Assembly (NCBI GenBank): GCA_029465975.1
Contig: CM055759.1
Coordinates: forward strand, 10,704,744-10,768,743
Direction of reading: 5' to 3'
From: Dallia pectoralis
Taxonomy: Eukaryota; Chordata; Actinopteri; Esociformes; Umbridae
Length of the DNA stretch: 64,000 nt
Positions 31,657 to 44,582 of this stretch are shown here, piece after piece. The notes under the pieces are model-generated. The model ran no database searches, was not told where the DNA came from, and was given only the letters and a program-made list of their open reading frames with translations. How positions within the stretch are numbered: the first letter of the stretch is position 1; each line of letters opens with the position of its first letter. Both the position numbers and the translations under genes were made by a program.

Positions 31657-33712
31657 CAATTTTGTCCCCGCCTACTCCTCCCACAGTTTTTGCACTAGAT
31701 GGACAAAAAAGGTGTCAAAATGTGCGTCCCGAACTCTATTTAGTTGGCATTGTTTTGTAGAAGGTTTCGTTATGTAGTTTACGAAATATTAACGATAATG
31801 TCGCTAATTAATCCCCATTGAAATACATTGACGGAATCTTCAAAACTAGAGTGTGAGAGCCCATTCAGCAGAAAATGTAGAGCACATTTGTAAACTGCTA
31901 CTGCTGCCTGAGTTTCAACCCTTTACACACAAATGGCATATCAAAACGTTCATCTATTTGTGCTGTCACTCAAAATGTTCAAATATAAGCTGTAACATAT
32001 ATATTTATTTCGTTATGTCCTTTTGTTTCCAACTTGCGCCTCCCCATAGACATCCATAGAAACGGTGATTTTCTCCACTCTAATTTGAAAGCGATTTTTG
32101 GTGTTTTTTTGTTCGTTTGTAAATTGTGATAGCGCCTACATTTCTGGGGTTACAGATACATGTTATACATCAAAATGACCGCCTGGTTCTTGGGATTCTC
32201 ATGATGTAATTGTTTAAACTGTGTGAGTAAAACCCTGGTTAGTAGAGCTAAAAGTATACGACCATGTCTGAATCTTTTGAAATGATAGACAGTGAAGCAG
32301 CATTTTCTGGTTGTTGATTGGCTAAATAGTAGGAACATTCTGGAAGGGGTGGGGGGGAGGAGGCAGCGCGCTCTGATATCGATGAGAACAGCTGGTCCTC
32401 CTGACAAAGGCATGGCTGCCAGGCAACAGCCACAGACACTGCAATGAACAGCCACAGACATATCCTGCAGCAAAGAAAGAATGAATGAATGGGTAAGTTC
32501 TTTCTCTGGGTCCCTGTTTACACGTTAGCATGTTAGCTAGCGTTAGCGCGCTAGCTATCGTTAGCATGTTAGCTAGCGTTAGCTCGCTAGCTAGCGTTAG
32601 CTACTACTGTAAGTTTATGCATACATTCAGACAGCCTGCAGCAATGAATGGATGGGTAACTTCTTTCTCTGGGTCTCTGTTTACACGTTAGCATGTTAGC
32701 TAGCGTTAGCGCGCTAGCTATCGTTAGCATGTTAGCTAGCGTTAGCTAGCGTTAGCTACTACTGTAAGTTTATGCATACATTCAGACAGCCTGCAGCCAT
32801 GAATGGATAGGTAAGTTCTTTCTCTGGGTCTCTGTTTACACGTTAGCATGTTAGCTAGCGTTAGCGCGCTAGCTAGCGTTAGCATGTTAGCTAGCGTTAG
32901 CGCGCTAGCTAGCGTTAGCTACTACTGTAGTAATGAGTAATGACTGATAGGTTTAACACATTGTATACTATGGTGCTTGCAGCAGTAGTGTGTAGTCATG
33001 AGCAATGACTGATAGGTTTAACACATTGGATACTATCTTGCATGCAGCAGCAGTGTGTATTCATGAGTATTGACTGATAGGTTTAACCCATTGCATACTA
33101 TGGTGCATGTTGCAGCAGTGTGTATTCATGAGTAATGACTGATAGGTTTAACACATTGTATACTATGGTGCATGCAGCAGCAGTGTGTATTCATGAGTAA
33201 TGACTGATAGGTTTAACACATTTGTATACTATGGTGATTTAACACATTGTATACTATGGTGCATGTAGCAGCAGTGTGTATTCATGTGTAATGACTGATA
33301 TGTTTAACACATTGTATACTATGGTGCTTACAGCAGTGTTTATTCATGAGTAATGACTGATAGGTTTAACACATTGTATACTATGGTGCATGCAGCAGCA
33401 GTGTGTATTCATGAGTAATGACTGATAGGTTTAACACATTGTATACTATTGTGCATGCAGCAGCAGTGTGTATTCATGAGTATTGACTGATAGGTTTAAC
33501 ACATCACATACTATGGTGCTTGCAGCAGTAGTGTGTATTCATGAGTAATGACTGATAGGTTTAACACATTGCATACTATGGCGCAGCAGCAGCAGCAGTG
33601 TCACCTCAGTCTGGCAGTTGATATCAGTACACAGTCGACTACGGGTGGCCGCAAGCACACATCATCACAATTTCAGCAGAAATTGTTATGTGTGCTTGAC
33701 TATGCTATCTAG
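31656..33712 (+). mobile_element. Helitron-like element, copy 1 (2057 bp)
   Basis: Starts TCAATTTTGTCC after an A and ends CTAG before a T. The 3' region has the perfect hairpin ACAATTTCAGCAGAAATTGT at 33667-33686. These are Helitron end rules (5'-TC, subterminal hairpin, CTRR-3', insertion between A and T). The first 820 bp are unique sequence. Then come three copies of a 156-165 bp unit with GTTAGC/GCTAGC runs (32480-32935), then about ten copies of a 60-65 bp unit around ACTGATAGGTTTAACACATT (32936-33590). No replication/helicase protein is encoded, so it is non-autonomous. Between hairpin and CTAG this copy has 22 bp instead of 7. Confidence 0.72.
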
Positions 33713-33729
33713 TTATTATTATTATTATA

Positions 33730-35769
33730 TCAATTTTGTCCCCCCTACTCCTCCCACAGTTTTTGCACTAGATGGACAAAAAGGTGTCAAAATGTGCGTC
33801 CCGAACTCTATTTAGTTGGCATTGTTTTGTAGAAGGTTTCGTTATGTAGTTTACGAAATATTAACGATAATGTCGCTAATTAATCCCCATTGAAATACAT
33901 TGACGGAATCTTCAAAACTAGAGTGTGAGAGCCCATTCAGCAGAAAATGTAGAGAACATTTGTAAACTGCTACTGCTGCCTGAGTTTCAACCCTTTACAC
34001 ACAAATGGCATATCAAAACGTTCATCTATTTGTGCTGTCACTCAAAATGTTCAAATATAAGCTGTAACATATATATTTATTTCGTTATGTCCTTTTGTTT
34101 CCAACTTGCGCCTCCCCATAGACATCCATAGAAACTGTGATTTTCTCCACTCTAATTTGAAAGCGATTTTTGGTGTTTTTTTGTTCGTTTGTAAATTGTG
34201 ATAGCGCCTACATTTCTGGGGTTACAGATACATGTTATACATCAAAATGTCCGCCTGGTTCTTAGGATTCTCATGATGTAATTGTTTAAACTGTGTGAGT
34301 AAAACTCTGGTTAGTAGAGCTAAAAGTATACGACCATGTCTGAATCTTTTGAAATGATAGACAGTGAAGCAGCATTTTCTGGTTGTTGATTGGCTAAATA
34401 GTAGGAACATTCTGGAAGGGGTGGGGGGGAGGAGGCAGCGCGCTCTGATATCGATGAGAACAGCTGGTCCTCCTGACAAAGGCATGGCTGCCAGGCAACA
34501 GCCACAGACACTGCAATGAACAGCCACAGACATATCCTGCAGCAAAGAAAGAATGAATGAATGGGTAAGTTCTTTCTCTGGGTCCCTGTTTACACGTTAG
34601 CATGTTAGCTAGCGTTAGCGCGCTAGCTATCGTTAGCATGTTAGCTAGCGTTAGCTCGCTAGCTAGCGTTAGCTACTACTGTAAGTTTATGCATACATTC
34701 AGACAGCCTGCAGCAATGAATGGATGGGTAACTTCTTTCTCTGGGTCTCTGTTTACACGTTAGCATGTTAGCTAGCGTTAGCGCGCTAGCTATCGTTAGC
34801 ATGTTAGCTAGCGTTAGCTAGCGTTAGCTACTACTGTAAGTTTATGCATACATTCAGACAGCCTGCAGCCATGAATGGATAGGTAAGTTCTTTCTCTGGG
34901 TCTCTGTTTACACGTTAGCATGTTAGCTAGCGTTAGCGCGCTAGCTAGCGTTAGCATGTTAGCTAGCGTTAGCGCGCTAGCTAGCGTTAGCTACTACTGT
35001 AGTAATGAGTAATGACTGATAGGTTTAACACATTGTATACTATGGTGCTTGCAGCAGTAGTGTGTAGTCATGAGCAATGACTGATAGGTTTAACACATTG
35101 GATACTATCTTGCATGCAGCAGCAGTGTGTATTCATGAGTATTGACTGATAGGTTTAACCCATTGCATACTATGGTGCATGTTGCAGCAGTGTGTATTCA
35201 TGAGTAATGACTGATAGGTTTAACACATTGTATACTATGGTGCATGCAGCAGCAGTGTGTATTCATGAGTAATGACTGATAGGTTTAACACATTTGTATA
35301 CTATGGTGATTTAACACATTGTATACTATGGTGCATGTAGCAGCAGTGTGTATTCATGTGTAATGACTGATATGTTTAACACATTGTATACTATGGTGCT
35401 TACAGCAGTGTTTATTCATGAGTAATGACTGATAGGTTTAACACATTGTATACTATGGTGCATGCAGCAGCAGTGTGTATTCATGAGTAATGACTGATAG
35501 GTTTAACACATTGTATACTATTGTGCATGCAGCAGCAGTGTGTATTCATGAGTATTGACTGATAGGTTTAACACATCACATACTATGGTGCTTGCAGCAG
35601 TAGTGTGTATTCATGAGTAATGACTGATAGGTTTAACACATTGCATACTATGGCGCAGCAGCAGCAGCAGTGTCACCTCAGTCTGGCAGTTGATATCAGT
35701 ACACAGTCGACTACGGGTGGCCGCAAGCACACATCATCACAATTTCAGCAGAAATTGTACGCTATCTAG
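33730..35769 (+). mobile_element. Helitron-like element, copy 2 (2040 bp)
   Basis: Head-to-tail copy, nearly identical to copy 1 including internal repeat number and order. It starts TCAATTTTGTCC, has the hairpin at 35739-35758 and ends ACGCTATCTAG at 35769. It is separated from copy 1 by a 17 bp TTA/ATT spacer (33713-33729). The near identity across the repeat arrays points to a recent tandem event. Confidence 0.72.
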
Positions 35770-35787
35770 TTATTATTATTATTATTA

Positions 35788-37617
35788 TCACTTTTGTCCA
35801 CCCCTACTCCTCCCACAGTTTTTGCACTAGATGGACAAAAAAGGTGTCAAAATGTGCGTCCCGAACTCTATTTAGTTGGCATTGTTTTGTAGAAGGTTTC
35901 GTTATGTAGTTTACGAAATATTAACGATAATGTCGCTAATTAATTCCCATTGAAATACATTGACGGAATCTTCAAAACTAGAGTGTGAGAGCCCATTCAG
36001 CAGAAAATGTAGAGAACATTTGTAAACTGCTACTGCTGCCTGAGTTTCAACCCTTTACACACAAATGGCATATCAAAACGTTCATCTATTTGTGCTGTCA
36101 CTCAAAATGTTCAAATATAAGCTGTAACATATATATTTATTTCGTTATGTCCTTTTGTTTCCAACTTGCGCCTCCCCATAGACATCCATAGAAACTGTGA
36201 TTTTCTCCACTCTAATTTGAAAGCGATTTTTGGTGTTTTTTTGTTCGTTTGTAAATTGTGATAGCGCCTACATTTCTGGGGTTACAGATACATGTTATAC
36301 ATCAAAATGTCCGCCTGGTTCTTAGGATTCTCATGATGTAATTGTTTAAACTGTGTGAGTAAAACTCTGGTTAGTAGAGCTAAAAGTATACGACCATGTC
36401 TGAATCTTTTGAAATGATAGACAGTGAAGCAGCATTTTCTGGTTGTTGATTGGCTAAATAGTAGGAACATTCTGGAAGGGGCGGGGGGAAGGAGGCAGCG
36501 CGCTCTGATATCGATGAGGACAGCTGGTCCTCCTGACAAAGGCATAGCTGCTAGACAACAGCCACAGACACTGCAATCAACAGCCACAGACATATCCTGC
36601 AGCAAAGAAAGAATGAATTAACGAATGAATGGGTAAGTTCTTTCTCTGGGTCTCTGTTTACACGTTAGCATGTTAGCTAGCGTTAGCGCGCTAGCTATCG
36701 TTAGCATGTTAGCTAGCGTTAGCGCGCTAGCTAGCGTTAGCTACTACTGTAAGTTTATGCACACATTCAGACAGCCTGCAGCAATGAATGGATGGGTAAC
36801 TTCTTTCTCTGGGTCTCTGTTTACACGTTAGCATGTTAGCTAGCGTTAGCGCGCTAGCTATCGTTAGTATGTTAGCTAGCGTTAGCGCGCTAGCTAGCGT
36901 TAGCTACTACTGTAAGTTTATGCATACATTCAGACAGCCTGCAGCAATGAATGGATGGGTAACTTCTTTCTCTGGGTCTCTGTTTACACGTTAGCATGTT
37001 AGCTAGCGTTAGCGCGCTAGCTATCGTTAGCATGTTAGCTAGCGTTAGCGCGCTAGCTAGCGTTAGCTACTACTGTAAGTTTATGCATACATTCAGACAG
37101 CCTGCAGCAATGAATGGATGGGTAACTTCTTTCTCTGGGTCTCTGTTTGCACGTTAGCATGTTAGCTAGCGTTAGCGCGCTAGCTAGCGTTAGCATGTTA
37201 GCTAGCGTTAGCCTGCTAGCTAGCGTTAGCTACTACTGTAGTAATGAGTAATGACTGATAGGTTTAACCCATTGCATACTATGGTGCATGTTGCAGCAGT
37301 GTGTATTCATGAGTAATGACTGATAGGTTTAACACATTGTATACCATGGTGGTTTAACACATTGTATACTATTGTGCATGCAGCAGCAGTGTGTATTCAT
37401 GAGTATTGACTGATAGGTTTAACACATCACATACTATGGTGCTTGCAGCAGTAGTGTGTATTCATGAGTAATGACTGATAGGTTTAACACATTGCATACT
37501 ATGGCGCAGCAGCAGCAGTGTCACCTCAGTCTGGCAGTTGATATCAGTACACAGTCGACTACGGGTGGCCGCAAGCACACATCATCACAATTTCAGCAGA
37601 AATTGTACGCTATCTAG
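35788..37617 (+). mobile_element. Helitron-like element, copy 3 (1830 bp)
   Basis: Third copy, more diverged. It starts TCACTTTTGTCC, has the hairpin at 37587-37606 and ends ACGCTATCTAG. It follows an 18 bp TTA/ATT spacer (35770-35787). It holds four rather than three of the 156-165 bp GTTAGC units (36635-37240) and fewer of the 60-65 bp units (37241-37500). The right flank TTACTGTTG begins with the expected T. Confidence 0.72.
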
Positions 37618-37643
37618 TTACTGTTGTTGTGTCAGTTAGGCTA

Positions 37644-37646
<3 letters not shown>

Positions 37647-37689
<43 letters not shown>

Positions 37690-37694
37690 CACAC

Positions 37695-37731
<37 letters not shown>

Positions 37732-37752
37732 TGTATGTATGTATGTATGAAT
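37647..37752. repeat. (CA)n and (GTAT)n microsatellites
   Basis: CA repeat 37647-37726 with two interruptions, followed directly by about six GTAT units. Confidence 0.95.
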
Positions 37753-40017
37753 GCGCATGTGAATGTAATGTATGTATGTACATTTACATGCACACATACA
37801 AATGCCAGTCTAAATTAGCTATGGGGAAATCAACATGTATTCCCCTAAATAATATAATTTCTCATAACCCAATATTTTTTAATTAAGAATGTATTTCCGC
37901 TGCACTTAATCCCTGGTAGAAGCATTAATTATTTATTGTATAATTTACACATTTCACTCTCAATTATCATTCAAGCTTGTACATTAGTGGCGAAAATCAC
38001 GATTAAAGTTTAAGTTGCGATTTTTCTACAAATAAATATCTTCAGAAACGAATGGCGGATCTTGGTCGATGTGTTACAGACTGTTCACCTGTCCAACCAG
38101 TAGAGGAACCAGTAAAAACCAGTAGGAACCAATAGGAACCAGCAGAGGAACGTGTAAAAGGTGTGCAGTTTAATGACACACATGTTGTAGTGTACATCCG
38201 GTTTAAGTTTGTGAGGATGTAGTACACATAAAACTATTTGGATAAAAAGAAAAAAACTGTGTGCTCAAGGTATTTTCAAATCTATACAATATATTGTTTG
38301 GCAAATGAAATGATATATTTAATTTGCAACTGTTTGCAAATTCCTTGTAGAAAAGCTACTCAAGGCAACAATATGCGATTGTTATGGAAATGGTCAGTAT
38401 TCTTTGAAGTCATTCCAAATGGCAGCCATGCCTCTATCATCTTGTTACCAAAATATGATTCATTATTGGAAAAGACCTTTCCCAAGTCATAGTGGACTGA
38501 CCATGAACAGGCCATAATAACTATAAGGCTGGTTATTTTATTAATAAAGGCCACTGACATCCGATGAATTTAAATACATCATTCATTAAACAGACATAAA
38601 AAGTTCCCACGTAGAACTAATTGTTTTCAATCACTCACAATCACAGCTTTCACAATTATTATACATACAATTACTTCCGTTAACTACAACTTAATAAAAA
38701 TTGTTACAGAAATTATAGTTGTCGGTTTGTAATATGAACTCCAGAGAAATAAAAAAACTGGTAGAGCTGGAAATTTGTTCAACCTCAACCCTGCAACAGA
38801 CAGTCACATGGTGGTTTGACTAAAGCAGCAAAAGAAAACCAGTTGCCACCAGCACATATGGACTTCAATAAAAAGCAGCAGCAAAGCGATAGAGACTAAG
38901 AAAAAGGCACTCAGCTGTACACCATGGGGATGTTGGATCTGAATGCCTGGAGAACCCCTTTAGGGAACCACAGGTGACCCACGGCAGCTTGTTATGAAAC
39001 ATGGACGATACACTGCTGGAGAAGTTTTCAGAGATTTGTTTGGACACCTGCATTATAGATCATAGCTACTGGCCATACTCCAGGCTGTCGAAAGCAAAAA
39101 TATACACTGTACTTTTCTCAACAGAGCTGTTGATGTTTATCGACAAGTCACAACCAAGGAGAAAGAAACAGAGATCGACAGTCAGAGAGAACAAGACGCG
39201 AAGATAACACAAACCACTTAACTGGATTAACAAAACATAAGATCAACACCATAGTTCTATTGAAGTTCATATATTGTGCCACGCCTATTGAAGATGTTTT
39301 AACCGAAAACAAAGGAAGGAAACATTTGGAAATAAAAAGGGGGGGGGGGGTGGCATGGAGGTAGGTAGTGAAGAAAAAGCTAATTTAGAAAGAGTTTTGA
39401 AGAGACACGGACAGGAATAGAAAATAGAGGGAATCAGGAAAAGGAGATTAGGGCTGAGTCATTATTGAAATGGTGCAAAGGAAACAGATTGCAATAGATG
39501 GTTCTCTGTGTTTGTGTCTTTGCGGGCACATACGGGTCTGTGGATAATTGAAATCGGGTCTTCAAACCATTGAATGTCATTACACACTGAATCTTCCTCC
39601 TCAATATCTGGTTTTAAATGCATGTTTAATTCACAGGTCATTCTCATTGGGGTGTGCTCATTAGCATAAAAGATGTGTTCCTCTTGGAACAAAACTTTTG
39701 GGTCTTCAGTAGGCATGGCAAACTTTGTCCCAAGAAGTGCCAGACACAGCTCAGCGTCTTTCACAGCAGCTCTTTGTCAAAGGCATGAGAAGTAAATAAA
39801 GTGTTTACAGTTGAATTAAAGTTACTATGTTTTTTTGGCATACAACATACTTGTTTTATATAATTGCATAGTATTATTATGCTATTATATACAGTTATAT
39901 AGGATTTGATTACTAATTGTTTAGTTATTTATGTTTTTCATAATGGTTTGGCAACATTTACTATGTATTACTTGAACCATAAATAATTACTATCTGGTCC
40001 TATTTCAAACCGCAGAG

Positions 40018-40054
<37 letters not shown>

Positions 40055-42954
40055 TGTATATATAAATATTTTTTCTCATTACTGATGCTGGTTGAAGTTT
40101 TGTAACCTAGTTCACATGTATGGTGAGGTTCTATGCAACACATGTTTACATTGAACATGTCTGGCAGTACAAGTCTGGGTTCGTCAATCGATGCGTTCTT
40201 CTATTATTGATGCTTTCTTCTGCTATTCCCAAACCCCTGTATGGTTAATATTGCTTCATTATCCATTTTTGTCGTAACAATTTTTGTTATTAAATTATTA
40301 AATCTTCTGCTGAAGATCCCGCTTGTATTCTAGACTATAATCTGTTTCCGGTAGCAATAAGACTCCAACACTCACTAACGTTTGATAACACTGAGGGAAT
40401 GTCCTGAGCCAGAGAAAGCTGGACACTTGAACGTGCTCGCTATATGCCCATGAAACATGTGTAACATACCAATCTAATGTTCTGAGAACATGCTAATCAT
40501 ATTGAATGGGATACTGATGCAATGTTCTCTAATGTAACCGGACACATACATTTTTCCGGCAGCGCTCCAATAAATTGTGTCGAGAACAATAAATAATTAT
40601 TTTATTTGTAAATTTGGTCGGACATTAATAAATAAAATCCTCTTAACCAAGGGGCCTTCAACCCAGCTGCTTCATGCGTGTGATGTGTTCCTGAGCTAAC
40701 GCACCTAATTCAACTTGAGCTACTCAGCAAGCCCTTGATTAGTGAATCTAATGGGCCTGTTCTGAGATGCAACAAAATGGTCAAATGTCTTGGGATCTCT
40801 GAGAGGATAGAGCTACAACACATTAAGGTTTCTTTCAAACTGGCAATTAAAGCCCTGTGAAAACTGGACACTTAAAATGCAACGTTCTGAGTAAGTTCAG
40901 TTTGGCATTAAGGGAATGTGACACTTTTCAATAAGGGTACATTAACAAACATAAACTATTCATAGGGTAATCAAACTTTTGAATGCATTATTAACAAGGT
41001 TGGCTAGGTAACGATAGATAGTAACATCATTCATATTAGCTAATGGTGAAGTATCTATGGTGAGCGTCGCTCAACGATACAACCTGATTTATGATGGTTA
41101 CTCCACTGTAATCGTGCTAACTAACTGAATTATCTTATGAATAATCTATATTATCTAACCTATTGTTTGAGCAAACAACTACCTAGTGTGCATGAATGCA
41201 TGTCATGTCTGTACATGAACATATGACAGCGCACAATGTTAGTTCATTTGTAAATCGAGAATAAAGCAAGAGTTGTTATTGTCATTAACTGTTTGTGTAT
41301 GTCTTTGTTCGGAATTTGTTCATCTTATCTACGTCAGTCATTGATGGTAGTTCACAAGGGAATATCCTTCTTGGCACACTTGATCTCACAGAACGTTTGC
41401 AACGAGAACAAACCCGCACGCTCAAACATCAAGGGAACATTGAGTGTTACATTTACCAAATGTTCCCAGACCCTGTACCTGTAGCTGTTAACTGGGTGTG
41501 ACTTCTACATTATTTACAGGGTTCTTTCCTTCCTGACCCCCGCTGTTAATATTTGCATTACATGCATTATACAGTGCACGTCTCTTTTCTTGAAGCCAAA
41601 TCCTATCTTTGTATCCATCTGGTTCTCTGTATACTCAGCAGTTCATCAGGCATTTGCCCTGCATTTCTTTATCCTTTATTTACAGCTTTTTAGGCGGCGG
41701 AACTGGGATACGGAGATGACAGGATCCGGTTATGTGTGTGTGTGTGTGTGTGTACGTGTGTGTGTGTGTGTGTGTATGTATGTGTGTGTGTGTGTCTCTT
41801 CGAGGTGACATTCTTAGCGTTCCCGGATGGTAGGGTTCTTTCATTATTGCTAACCCTGTTTAGGAACGTCACTGGCTTGTACAGGCTATAAATACCACTA
41901 CATGCACGCACATGCGCAACACGTGCACACGCCCACACACAAACAAATATTATCCTTCTACTCTATGCTCAGTTCAAAGACATTGGTCCTAGCCAAGCCT
42001 GGAATGACAGAAAATGGACGGCTAAATGTTGTCCATACAGAACTAAGTGCTTTTCATAGAATGTCTATTCAGGGTCAGTGTTGTTTTGGCGACGCACAAA
42101 GAACCAGAACCAGCAGCAAATTAGGCCAGTGGTCATAAGTGTGGACAAACAGCGTAATGGTGCTTTCGCATTATTCGTTTCTCGCCCCGGGTTGTGATTG
42201 GCTGTGGCAGGACCACGCATTTTCCTCATTGCAAAAAATGTACCTAGCTGCAGTTGCTTGAACTGTGTTTAACTTTTGTTTAGACATCGCAACTATGTGT
42301 TGCAAAATACACGTTTGATTTCTGCTGTCACATTTTTAATCACATTATTTCCTAATCCTCTCCCATGAAACCGTTGAGGACTGCTGTTACATTGTCCTCA
42401 TTCCAGAACAGCATGTGCTCCATTGTGTTTTCTGGGATTGTACCAGTTTAATAAACAACAGAACACCACATGGACAGAGCACCCACACAAACACACACAC
42501 ATTGATTGAAATGATTTGCCAGAAACGTTTTTATGTTTGAGGGTTAGTTTTGGTCGACCACGAGTTGTTCAACAATGCTGTGTAGTCGTTTCGTTGTGAC
42601 TACGACCACATGACCACACTTTAGTGTGAGGGGCTGTGGGGCCTTGTTTCAGGTGCTGGTGAACGACCTCACACAGACAACCAAAGGGATGCTGCCCTGA
42701 GCTTATCCAAACCTCTGTTTGATCGTTCTTCACTGCCCCACTTTGCCCTGGGGCTCCAATTGCTCGTAACAATTAACATAATACCTTGAATATACTTGTT
42801 TATGTCCTTCCTGCCGGTGTCAAGGAGGCTTGCCATCAGGATGGAAAGGAGGACCTGTATCTCTATCCATGACATGTACAGACAGCCATGCAGTTTCCTG
42901 GCAACCATCAAGTAATGTTCTGAGATGCATTTATTTACCCAACGCAATGGAGAC
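37753..42954. other. Intergenic, no gene recognised except one open frame
   Basis: About 5.2 kb of AT-rich sequence. Small features: a G run at 39341-39350, a (TA)n at 40023-40052 and GT repeats at 41729-41794. The only frame worth noting is 39462-39764 on minus. No transposon termini were found. Confidence 0.4.
39462..39764 (-). CDS. Unrecognised 100-residue open frame (exon or fragment?)
   Basis: Minus-strand frame starting MKDAELCLALLGTKFAMPTE and ending SVSFAPFQ. Unlike the other short frames here, its composition looks like real protein: mixed charged and hydrophobic residues, few repeats, and acidic (DIEEEDSVCNDIQWFEDP). I do not recognise the family. The frame continues upstream of the methionine as ...ELL..., but I see no strong splice acceptor. 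It could be an exon of an unannotated gene, a processed or decayed gene fragment, or chance. Confidence 0.25.
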   Translation of the reverse strand: MKDAELCLALLGTKFAMPTEDPKVLFQEEHIFYANEHTPMRMTCELNMHLKPDIEEEDSVCNDIQWFEDPISIIHRPVCARKDTNTENHLLQSVSFAPFQ

Positions 42955-44029
42955 AGCTTTTTATGGAGGACTATGAGTGCCATATTATGAAATATATAAA
43001 TACATAAATAAATAAATACATAAATAAATACTTAAATATATAAATACTTAAATATATAAATACTTAAATATATAAATACTTAAATATATAAATACACATT
43101 GCATTTGGATGGTGTGATGTTGCATGCAGTTCAAATACAATAGACATTGCATTTGGATGGTGTGGAACTTGTTGAGCGTCCAAATGCAATGGGGCGGGAC
43201 TTAGCTTATTTCATAGAGCTGTTCTCATTGGACGGTGTGTTTTGTCCTTAGAACACAGTGATTGGACACTTGAACGCAAACTAACAAATGAGAGCTGTCA
43301 ATACAGTAGCACACAGACTGGTTTATGTGTTTCCTTGTCCGCTATGTATCCAAAATGTGGCACTTTAAAAACAAGTTAACCCACGAATTTATATTGTTAG
43401 AAAGTGGCATGTTTTGATTTATTTTCTTTGCGTCAACCAGACGTCCAGCACCGAGCAATAGCTCAATACTAGGGACCTGGACAGTGGTTTACAGCCGTCT
43501 GAACACGTCCAAAATAATACTGAATTCGCCGTAACAATGTTTTTAGTGGCAGATAAAATACCGACACAAGGTGTTTAACAGAGTATGTTGGGCTTAAGTC
43601 GCACAGGCAGAAATAAAGACACACGACACAAGTCGCATTCACCACTTCCCGTTATAAGAGGTTGTAACATGTTTAATAACTCATTGCATTCATCACCATT
43701 TGTTGATGGGCTTAAATGGAGCAAGCAGGCTTCTTCTAGGCATACAGCACCCGCAAGGTGCTGAAATCGCTTTTTGCTTTCTATGCTCATCAGATGAAAG
43801 GTGTCAATCAAATAGCACACAGTTTCAGTGTTTCCTTGTAGTATGATCCAGTGTGTTCAAATGTGATTGCATGTGAACACTCTCAATCTAACTGAAAGTC
43901 ACACCTCCATGCTTCATATTGCATTTTACCTTCACAGATAAACAAACAATAAAACAAACTAAAAAATTAATATATAATTGAAAAATTAAATATATACATG
44001 AAAACATACTCATTGCATTTGGACTGTGT

Positions 44030-44582
44030 TAAGTTGCACGCAGCTGGAATGCAATAGACATTGCATTTGGATGGTGGGATATTGTATGTAGTTCAAATGC
44101 AATAGACATTGCATTTGGACTGTGTTAAGTTGCACGCAGTTCAAATGCAATAGACATTGCATTTGGATGGTGTGATATTGTATGTAGTTCAAATGCAATA
44201 GACATTGCATTTGGATGGTGGGATATTGTATGTAGTTCAAATGCAATAGACATTGCATTTGGACTGTGTTAAGTTGCACGCAGTTCAAATGCAATAGACA
44301 TTGCATTTGGATGGTATGAAATTGTATGTAGTTCAAATGCAATAGACATTGCATTTGGATGCTGTGATATTTTATGTAGTTCAAATGCAATAGACATTGC
44401 ATTTAGATGGTGTGAAATTGTATGTAGTTCAAATGCAATAGACATTGCATTTGGATGGTGTGAAATTGTATGTAGTTTAAATGCAAAAGACATTGCATTT
44501 GGATGGTGTGATATTGCATGTAGTTCAAATGCAATAGACATTGCATTTGGATGGTCTGGAACTAGTTGAGCGTCCAAATGCA
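44030..44582. repeat. 48 bp tandem array in left foldback arm (11 copies)
   Basis: AGACATTGCATTT recurs at an exact 48 bp step from 44056 to 44536, eleven times. Each step contains the 10 bp palindrome CAAATGCAAT - AGAC - ATTGCATTTG. The remaining part alternates between GATGGTGTGATATTGTATG and GACTGTGTTAAGTTGCACG types. Confidence 0.95.

Noticed and set aside
31853..36605. Repeated frames MRAHSAENVE (plus) and MLQDMSVAVH (minus) in the three tandem copies
   Set aside because: They recur because the whole 2 kb unit is repeated. Composition and lack of domains do not support a protein, and substitutions between copies do not favour silent sites as far as I can see.
32520..37230. GTTAGC runs as possible telomere-like repeats
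   Set aside because: The vertebrate telomere unit is TTAGGG. These are irregular GTTAGC/GCTAGC palindromes confined to internal units of the Helitron-like copies.
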